From positions 49,617 to 113,616 of the forward strand of contig SJRY01000288.1 of assembly GCA_011319805.1 (NCBI GenBank): 64,000 bases of DNA, in the 5' to 3' direction. This DNA comes from Macrocybe gigantea. Its lineage: Eukaryota > Basidiomycota > Agaricomycetes > Agaricales > Callistosporiaceae. The notes under the pieces were generated by a model. The model worked only from the letters and a program-made list of their open reading frames with translations, was not told where the DNA came from and searched no databases. How positions within the stretch are numbered: the first letter of the stretch is position 1; each line of letters opens with the position of its first letter. The position numbers and the translations under genes were made by a program. Below, one piece after another: positions 55,733 through 64,000 of this stretch.

Positions 55733-57673
55733 CACCTCTTTCCGCAATGCCCATTTGTAAACAAGTGTAAACAACCCTCCTCATCATCATCTTCGTTCTA
55801 CACCAGCATCAACTGGGCTGATCGTGTATTAAGTTGCAAACCCGAGTTCCTAACACTCTTGAGCCCTTCTGTTTCCTATATCGCGAAAATCGGCTAAAAA
55901 TCAACCGGTCTACTAGAGGTTTTTGATGAGCAACGACGATCCACTCAACATCGTCAGTGGCGGCGGTCATGCACTGCTCAACCCGCACCCAGGATGGCCC
56001 ACTGCTGGCCCATCCCGCTCCCCTGCTCCTCCTCCCCCCACAGGGAATGCGAGCCTTCTCTTCCAAGGTGGTGACGGTCTCATGGATACCAACGACACCA
56101 ACCCCTCGAACGCAGGAGGGCCTACTGTACCCTCTGCCCCCCCCTTCACTGTCGATCCTGTCCACTGAGGATCTCAAGGTGGCTGCTGAACTGGTCAACG
56201 AGCCGCCTGCCCAGATTATTTGTATCTGCGAAATAGTCCATGGATAAAAAGTTAGGTGGTTTAAGGTCCACCAAATCCTTGAGAGGGGACTTGAGCGCAA
56301 TACGCTGCCTGTCCGACAGGGAAGTCAAGTTCTTTGACCTCGAAGGATCCCCCCCACTGCAGGCGGGGTGGTCAGAGCCCTGAGGGCATGCCTCAAGTTG
56401 GAATTAGCCAGCTGGGCAGAGGACCCGACCTTCAAATGCTTGATAAACCGGGCGATAGGCTCGACACAGGCCATCGTTTCAGCCGCACCCTCCGGAGTGG
56501 TGCGGAACTGACCATTGATCCAGATGCAAGCTTTACGCTGCATCTGGCGTAGTTGCTTCAACAGTGCGATATTGCGCATACCGTTGAAGTTCCATAACAA
56601 ACAGCCATACGTTGCGATAGGACACGTGCATAACAGGTAAAGGATGCACTTCTGTTGAGGGGATAGTCCTCGCACAGAGTTGCCCAACATCTGGAAAGCC
56701 CTGGCTGTAGTCAGCGCTTTCATTGCGTAGAAGCGGACGTGTTCCTTGAAAGACAGGCGTGCGTCCAGAAAGAACCCAAGGTATCTCCACACCTCCTTGG
56801 GTTGCAGGGGAGTGTTGCCCGTGAACGGGGCAAAACCCAGATCAATAGAAGGACGTGGGTCGTTGCTATTGCGCGAGAAATGCTGCAATTCGGTTTTGTT
56901 GTGTTCAACAACAAGCCCGAAGTCCATAAAGAGGTTGTGCACAGATGTGTATGCCCTCTGAAGTTTCGGAACATTGTCTAGGATGGATTTGGACTGGGCA
57001 ATGATCAGCCCATCATCTACAAATGACATGATGGTTGGCATATTGTCAACCTTGTGGTATATTTTCAGTACTGGTGCCAAATACAAGGCTGACAGTACTG
57101 GAGATAGAGCAGAGCCTTTTTTTATCCACGGACTATTTTGCAGATGCGAATAATCCGGGCAGCTGACTCGTTGACCAGTTCAGCAGCCGCCTTGAGATCC
57201 ATAAGCTTCTTGGCAGAGATGAAGGCTCTGTCAAGGCATATCACACATCGCTCGAACAGGCACTCGCTGAGTGTCAGCTTGAGCCCAACTGTGTATACAC
57301 GAGTAGTGATGGCGCCATACCCATGAAAGCTGATACACATAGACAGTCAGTGTATTCGTCCCGGGTCTACTGAGGCAATACACTTGTTTTCGAAACTCAT
57401 CAGCCTGTCGGTAAAGTGACAAGCGATGACTCCGAGCTAATTGGATTGCGTATGTCGATCCAGAAGGCTATCGCACAGGATGGAGCCACATCCATTGTGT
57501 GCTTTCTCGACTCGATGAATGCAATCAATTGCATCATCGATTGTAACCCTCACTTTGTGCAGTCACATTCTATTGTACTGTGCACTTTATTGCAGGCTTG
57601 GTTTGCCCGGTCCGACCTGCACCAGATTTCATTCTGGCACGTCCCCTCCTCTTGGAAGTGGACTATCCAAGTC
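55733..57673 (+). mobile_element. LINE-7: rearranged LINE with inverted RT segment
   Basis: Three parts: the 5' end with the ORF1 start (55733 to about 56168, plus strand; MSNDDPLNIVSGG), an RT segment on the minus strand (about 56169-57117; FVDDGLIIAQSKS read leftwards), and RNase H on the plus strand (about 57118-57673; YTRVVMAPYP frame, VTSDDSELIGLRMSIQ). The end of the inverted part and the start of the following part cover the same ~95 bp of the LINE, so a short stretch is present twice in opposite directions. The copy is cut at 57673 by LINE-8. Confidence 0.82.
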
Positions 57674-57696
57674 TTTTTTTTTTTTTTTTTTTTTTA

Positions 57697-58069
57697 ATTC
57701 AACAATTTATATAGCAGTGCACGGTGGCAGTCCGCTTGTAAATACACCAAGGTACCTACTATAAATACGACTAGTCCGAGGCAAACCAGACTGAAGGGAG
57801 ATACATAGAGGGCTGCACTGCCCTGTTCTCTCATGCCCGCGCTCGAGCTATGGGACTCGAGCTCACGCATACTCACTCGCTCGAGCACTGTCCCCCAATC
57901 CCAGAGGGCCGGCTGTGGTCAATTCCACGTAAAAGGTCCAAAAGGACCTATAACAATGCTGTTGCAGAGTTTGCGATTTGCATACCGCTTGGTCAGTGCT
58001 TCGGTCCCTGACCCAACTGTTTTAAGATTGTCCAGGTTGCCCCGGACGATCTCCGCTACAGAGCGGCAG
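57697..58069 (-). other. LINE-8 3' untranslated region with small hairpin
   Basis: Non-coding sequence shared by the 3' ends of the LINE copies. It contains AGGTCC-AAAA-GGACCT (near 57936-57951 on the plus strand), a perfect 6-bp stem with a 4-nt loop. The equivalent place in LINE-5 (44717-44732) has the same stem. Such structures can be read by the LINE's own RT, but here that is inference. Confidence 0.5.
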
Positions 58070-61000
58070 TCACCCGCCGCCTGGATCCGGAATGAAAGCA
58101 CCTGCAGCCTTATTAGATGTCAGGTACTTAATGAACCAGTGATGCACAAAGGCGTCAAACTGGCGGTCGGTTGGTCTGTGCCAGTTACGGCACTGAGTCA
58201 TGACGTGGACGGAGTCCTCAACCCCTCGTCCGCAAGAGCATAAATCGCTCTCGACAAAATTAAACCGTGCCCGATACGCATTGATCGGAGTGTGGCCGCA
58301 TGCAAGACGTGAGCAGCGAGCGTAAAGCTCATTATCTGTCACTAACTTCATGAAGCCCATTCTCTTCCGAGAGGGGCGTTCATAGGAATTTGGCTTTCCT
58401 GCTTCGTGAAAACGAAAAGTGGAAGCACCAATATATTTCTTGTTTCCAGAATTCTGGAACCAAGTGCTATGCATATCATCGTCAGCCTCCTTTCGAAGGC
58501 CATCGGTGGTATAAAGGGGACGAAGCCCCAGAGGAACGTTCAGGCTTCGAGCGAACTCGTGGCCTCGACTTGTATTGCCCACTTCCATTTGGAAGGGACG
58601 TGCCAGAATTCAATCCGGCGCTGCTCGGACTCTGAGAGCCAAGCTTTCAATGATCTACAAAGTGCAATAGAATGCGACTGCACAGAGTGGAGATTGCAAT
58701 CAATGATGCGATTAATCGCATTCATCGAATCTAAAAAGCACACGACAGAATTAACTCCATCTTGTGCGATAGCCTTTTGGATTGCCATTCGCAACTCAAT
58801 GAGCTCAGCATCGTCGCTCGTTGATTTACCAACTGGCTGACGAATCTCAGAGACCAGCCTGCCCTCGCGATAAACACGCGAAGCTGACACAGACTGCTTA
58901 AATGGCACTTCCGCTTTCGCAGGCATGGAGCCATCACTACTCACATAAGAGCAATCATGCTGGGTCGAACACTGGGTAAGTGTTTGATCCAGCGATGCGC
59001 GATAAGCCTTGACCGAGTCCTCGTCTCAGCCAAGTAACTTATGAATCTCAAAGCGACTGTCAAACTCATCGACAAGCCGCCTGCCCGGGTTATTTGCATC
59101 CGCAAAATAATCCGTGGTTAGAAAGAGTGGTGGTTTCAGATCCACCAAATCCTTGAGTGGGGACTTAAGCGCAGCACGCTGTCTGTCTGACAAAGAAGCG
59201 AGATTTCTCACTTTAGATGGGTCGCCCCCAGACGAGGCGGGCATACTAATTGACCTGAGAGCATGCCTCAGATTGGAATTGGTGAGGCGGGCAGAGGACC
59301 CGACCTTCAGCCTTTGGATGAACCCGCCGATGGGTTCGACGCAGGCCATTGTCTCAGCCGCACCCTCGGGAGTAGTGCGAAACTGTCCATTGATCCAGAT
59401 GCAAGCTTTACGCTGCATCTGGCATAGTTGTTTCAACAGTGCGACATTACGCATGCCATTGAAGTTCCATAATAAACAGCCATACGTTGCGATGGGATGC
59501 GCGCACGACAAGTAGAGAATGCGTTTCTGCTGAGGGGATAAGCCCCGAACAGAATTGCCCAACATCTGAAAGGCTCTGGCAGTAGTCAAGGCCTTCGTAG
59601 CATAGAATCGAACATGCTCCTTAAAAGAGAGGCGCGCGTCCAAAAAGAAACCAAGGTATCGCCAGACATCCTTGGGTCGAAGCGGGGTGTTGCCCGTGAA
59701 TGGAACAAAACCCAAGTCAATAGACAGACGAGGGTCCATACTATTGCGCGAAAAGTGCTGTAGTTCAGTCTTGTTGTGTTCTACAACAAGACCGAAGTCA
59801 GTGAAGAGGTTATGCACAGAGGCATAAGCCCTCTGCAGTTTCGGAACATTGTCCGATGTGGATTTGGACTGAGCGATGATCAGTCCGTCATCGACGAATG
59901 ACATGATTACTGGCATATCGCCAGCTTTCTGGTAAAGTTTCAGTACCGGCGCCAAGTAAAGCGCTGACAATACTGGGGAGAGTGCAGAGCCTTGACCAAC
60001 TCCCACGTCGGTCTCGAACTCTGGAGAGATGGCACTACGCCAGGCATAAGAAGTTTTGCGCCCAACGAGGTATGATTCAAAGAACTTTGACACCTGTGGT
60101 GCAAAGCCTCCGTGTTGAAGAATCTTCACCAACATACGATGGTTGAGTGAAGGAAAATACTGAGCGACATCGAAAGTGATGACACTCGTTTTGAATCCCT
60201 TAGACCACCCCTGACGGATAATATGGGTAAGGAAGACCCCAGCATCCTCAGTTGAGTTCTGACGGATGCCGCCAAACTGCTTCAGATCGAAGACAGCAAA
60301 TTTGGTCGCTTCGTACTGCATACGTCACGCTAGCATCTTCTCGACGAGCTTGCCGAGGGTATTAAAAAGCACAATCGGATGAAAGGCTTTCGGGGTATCG
60401 TATGCAGGTTTGCCAGGTTTCGGAATGATCACTGACAAACTCTGCTTGAAGTAAGAGGGCCAGTGCCCCAAATCCAGACATGCGTTTGCAATGTTCAAGA
60501 TGAATGAAGCTATGTGAGGAAATTTCACCAGCTGTTTGATGTGGCTCCAAGATAGATGGTCTGGTCCTGGTGCAGACGTATTGCTACAGGGCTCTAAAGA
60601 CTCTCGGAGCTCGGCAGCAGAGAATGGGACCCAGTCCCGTACTGGATGCGCTTCAAGATCATTGAGGCGATCCAAATTAACTGTGCGATCAGACGCAGCA
60701 TTATAAGACTTATCAAGTGCATTCCAAAGCGCTTCGATAGAGTTACAAGGCTGTCCCTGGAACGAGATAGCTTCGTAGTCAGGTAGGGGTCTCTGCTTGT
60801 CCATGCAGCTAAATCCCATGGACGACGAGACTTTTCTGCAACCTCCCTGATCCGTTGATCAAAGAAGGCGCGCTTAGCATCTTTGACAGCTCGCCGCCAG
60901 ATGCGATGATCTCTTTCAGACCGGGTTTGTCTGAAAGTATCAAGAGTCTCAGAGCAGTGTTGGTTCCACCAACCCTTGCTCCGTTTTGAGAGCTTGCATT

Positions 61001-61975
61001 CCCTAGAATGGAGATTCCAAGCTCGATCAATGGCCTTTGATAGTGTCGACAAGATGCTCTCCAGGTCGTTACTAGTCTCGATAGGGACAATGTCCATTCC
61101 GAGAAGATCACCAGCAATGTCGGATATAAACTCCGGTATGCTGTCCTTACTTAATGTTCGTTGCTGGACAGATAGGTCTAGCAGAGGAACATCCAATACA
61201 AGTGACAGTGGGACATGGTCTGATGTCAGCTTGAGCGCATCAATCATGCGAGGATGGCAATCCCCACTATCAATGGAGATGAACATCAAATCAATAACCG
61301 AGGGCCGAAGCTCGGGTTATGTGAAATGAATGTCGGCCCAGGGTTGCTAGGTTCCGACCATTCCAGACCGAGATCGAGAGCTGCATTACACAGCATCTCC
61401 CCTCGAGACCGCTGCGAATTATGAACTCTATCCCAGAGTTCATAATGACAATTGAAATCCCCTCCGAGATAAACTAAGTTGGGGAAATCGGGACGCTCAG
61501 CACAATCATGCAAGAGACGAATCGCGCTAGCATCTACATCAGAGTAGGCGTTAGCGAGAAAGAGTGGCTCGCCAGGGGTGGCGAAGCTAACAATCATAAG
61601 ATTGCGACTATCAACTAGGTCGCGACGAAGGGATGGACGCAGGCGACGAAGCCTGTTATGTACATAGGCCATAACCCGAGGAGGGTCCTCAAGAGATGAT
61701 CGGCGAACAATACAGGTCCAATCTGGATGAGTGGGACCACCGATTACTGCCTCGCCCTCAACATTGAGGGCAGACGGAGCGTGTCTTATGAGATTCCAAG
61801 CAGGTTCTTGGAAAAACAGAATATTATAATCCCTCCCGAGAGTAGAGAGGAGCATGTCCATGTGTACATATTTTCTATTTACATTCTGAGAGAAAATACG
61901 AAGAGATGAAATCAATGAGCGTCCCCTTGAACCAGGGACCACAGCCGAGGCTGCACTACCTGAGGAGATGCTCAT
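58070..61975 (-). pseudogene. ORF2 of LINE-8 (APE endonuclease-RT-RNase H-CCHC)
   Basis: The endonuclease has IFSQNVNRKYVHMDMLL, GGDFNCHYELWDR and LTSDHVPLSLVLD. RT has SVIIPKPGKPAYDTPKAFHPI, TFDVAQYFPSLNH, GVGQGSALSPVLSAL and FVDDGLIIAQSKS (about 59900). RNase H has SSDGSMPAKAEV, DDAELIELRMAIQKA and CFLDSMNAINRI. The C-terminal zinc part is CSCGRGVEDSVHVMTQC (about 58240-58190). Defects: 1-nt loss near 61320, frame change near 60800, TGA near 60322, TGA near 59024 (GGC TGA GAC where others have Arg or Lys), and a frame change near 58560. The enzyme would nick target DNA and prime reverse transcription there. Confidence 0.9.
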
Positions 61976-63820
61976 GATGCGCCGGCCTCCGCATTACGCT
62001 GCGGGGAGGCATTAGGATGATTGCTACCTGATCGTTTGCGATCACGTACCAGCTTATAATGTTCCTTGATCCAATCTGGATCAAAGTGATTTTTCCAGAA
62101 GGGACACTTCCGGTCGTCAGTGGAGTGGTCTCGGCCACAGCTGAGGCACTTAGGAGGATGAGGGCAGGCTGGCCCGCTGGAGTAGCCTCACGCGGAGGGT
62201 TAGCCTTGGGTCGAGCTTTGCAGCAAGACGCCAGGGTGCGATGGTGTTCCTTTCTGTGAGATTCCCCACAGATCGGGCAGCGAAGGATTGCTGGTTGCAC
62301 TTCAATGCAGAGTGCCCCCAGCGCCAGCAGCGTTCGCAAAGAGGAACTCCCGGCGAAGAGAGAGCGGCCTTGAATCGGCAACGCCAATTCCTGACCATAA
62401 CTGTACAATTGTCCAGAGCCTTTACGTTCTGGCCAGTTGACGTGTCTTCGATGTTGAACCAGACGGTTGCAGTATCGGAATTCTTGGAGTTGCGCATGAC
62501 ACGCGGTACCCCAACGAGAGTAATGAGATCTGAGAAGGAAGAGTCTCGAGAATCTCGTAAGCCTGCCGGGCAGTGATAATGCTACCATCGGCATTGAAAT
62601 AGGGAACATCGAGCAGTTTCAAATAAGAAACGCTCATCGGGATTGCGAGCTCGACAGTAGATCCTGCCGGAGCACAGCAGAGAGCGGCCTCACGCAAAAT
62701 GCTGAGGTCTTTCGGAGAAGCCACCCTTGTCATCAAGCAAGAGAACAAGGAGGCGGAATGATCCTGGATAGATTCGCACCGAATCCAGGACTTACCAGAG
62801 GTCAACGCCCTATTAAGGGCATTAAGGAGAGCTCCGGCGGCAACAGAATCAGTTGTCAGCCAGAAAAGAGTAACTGACCCGGACGTTACGACGGGATGGT
62901 CCGTGAGACGTGGACTTCGCCTTCTTCTTAGGTGGTCCAGACGGCTCCCCGGTTGCTTCCTTTTGCAAGGAGACAATCTTCTCTGCGGGGAGGTGTGGGA
63001 ATGTCTTTGCCAGGGCTACAATAGCCTCGGCAGGAGTGTTGGCCGGTTGGGCCAAGGCTTGCGCATAGGAGCGCTTACCGGAAGATGGGCGAGTAGCCCT
63101 ATTGACCGGAGGAGGCGGTCCACGTCCAGGAGTCCGGGAATGAGATCGCGCGCGAGGGGGTGGAGGAGGGCGGTTTGGGTTCCGAGCCGTCTCGGAGGCG
63201 GGGCGCCCTGGTTCGAACGTGAGTCCTCTGGTCGCACTGTACCAGAGGGGGAGTGATGAGTGGCGGGATCAGCAAAGCGAGTTGATTTCCCGCGCGAGGG
63301 AAGGTGCGCATTTACAATACTCTGCAAGCGCACTCCGAGTTCATGCTGAGGTCCCTGAAGAGTAGGGACGGAAAACATGTTAACATCGCCAGCAGTAGCG
63401 ACCAAGGCCGCAATCCCTCAGTGATGGCATACTGGTAGCCCGCCGGGATGGAGACAGATGCTTTGCCGACCTTGAGGATCCAATCCTTAAGGGCGGCGAG
63501 GGACTCAGTGGCGGCCTTCGCTTCACCGTGAAGGAACCGATGCCCTTCAGGAAAGATCGCAATACCGATAGAATTGTCGTTATAAGCTGCCTCCGTGGAC
63601 AGCATCGACGAGATGGAGGAACGGGGGGTTCGGTAGACCCAGTCCGATTCGAGGGACCAGCGTCGTCGGTATATTAAACCGTCGCGCCCTTGGAAGAGAA
63701 GGCTCCTATCCCCGAGGGGGAAGAGAGGGGGGTCGAGAGGGGCCTGAGGGGGTCCGCCCAGGGTGCGGGTTTAGCGGTGGAGGCCCCCGCCGCCACAATG
63801 TTGAGCGGATCATCGCTCAT
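61972..63820 (-). pseudogene. ORF1 of LINE-8 (gag-like with zinc knuckles)
   Basis: ATG 63820 gives MSDDPLNIV. The frame is then interrupted several times: it is clean around 63605-63440 (STEAAYNDNSIGIAIFPEG), 63405-63016 and 63055-62849 (LPAEKIVSLQKEATGEPSG), and the DNA-binding knuckles CERCWRWGHSALKC and CGESHRKEHH lie around 62360-62240. TGA 61974-61972 overlaps ORF2's ATG 61975-61973, the same ATGA arrangement as in LINE-6. Confidence 0.82.
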
Positions 63821-64000
63821 TGAAAAACTCTAATAAATCGGTGGATTTTCAGCCGATTTTCGCGATTTTTAAAACGGGGAGTGCTCAAGGATATAGGTAT
63901 CCGGATCTGCAACCTGATCAAAGATCGTCCCAAGTGTTGTCGCCGTAGAACGAGGAGTGCGATTTGTGAGAGTTGTTTACAGTTGTTTACAAGTGGGGGT

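Larger units (their letters stand above)
57674..64000 (-). mobile_element. LINE-8: most complete LINE, minus, reaches the window edge
   Basis: The 3' end is the T run 57674-57696, the 3' untranslated part runs to about 58069, ORF2 is 61975-58070, and ORF1 is 63820-61972. The 5' untranslated part runs to the window edge, where the sequence matches LINE-5 to within about 16 bp of its 5' end. Total length is about 6.3 kb, so the full domain set of the family can be read here. A small number of frameshifts and stops make it inactive. It inserted in the RNase H part of LINE-7. Confidence 0.93.

Overview
The window looks like nuclear DNA of a mushroom-forming basidiomycete (Agaricomycetes). Host genes have many 41-60 nt GT-AG introns, there is a CxC5/CxC6-type gene of the kind that accompanies KDZ transposons, and the transposons are of types usual in TE-rich, often ectomycorrhizal, species. 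The species cannot be named from this sequence.

Layout. 1-4201: the only two host genes, in tandem on the minus strand. One is an ATP-dependent DNA ligase (cut by the left edge) and the other a complete 10-exon STK32/YANK-type kinase. 4600-7700: a decayed DDE transposase gene split by a solo LTR. 8858-15940: an old, CpG-depleted Ty3/gypsy chromovirus (copy B) that itself holds a solo LTR inside a solo LTR. 16.3-17.05 kb: a degenerate GGACT-rich array. 17114-18381: a broken CxC5/CxC6 gene. 18392-27861: a composite of a 3' half chromovirus (copy A, minus) joined head-to-head to a near full-length one (copy C, plus). 27.9-30.8 kb: low-complexity minus-strand coding remnants, a ~160-bp tandem repeat rich in hairpins, and a second GGACT-type array in the opposite orientation. 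30.8-64 kb: a deep nest of Tad1/I-like LINEs (ORF1 with zinc knuckles; ORF2 with APE endonuclease, RT and RNase H), with Ty1/copia pieces and LTRs among them. Target-site duplications let much of the nesting order be read directly.

Function. The host genes serve DNA repair/replication (ligase) and membrane-linked signalling (kinase). Everything right of about 4.4 kb is mobile-element sequence or decayed DNA, and no element in the window is intact. Copy C is the most complete gypsy element: gag with two zinc knuckles, protease, RT/RNase H, integrase, chromodomain, then an extra small ORF before the 3' LTR. That extra ORF recurs in all three copies, and in copies A and C its ATG overlaps the pol stop position as ATGA. 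LINE ORF1/ORF2 are joined by the same ATGA overlap. These two stop-start couplings, the extra chromovirus ORF, the hairpin-expanded copia LTR and the composite chromovirus block are the most interesting points.
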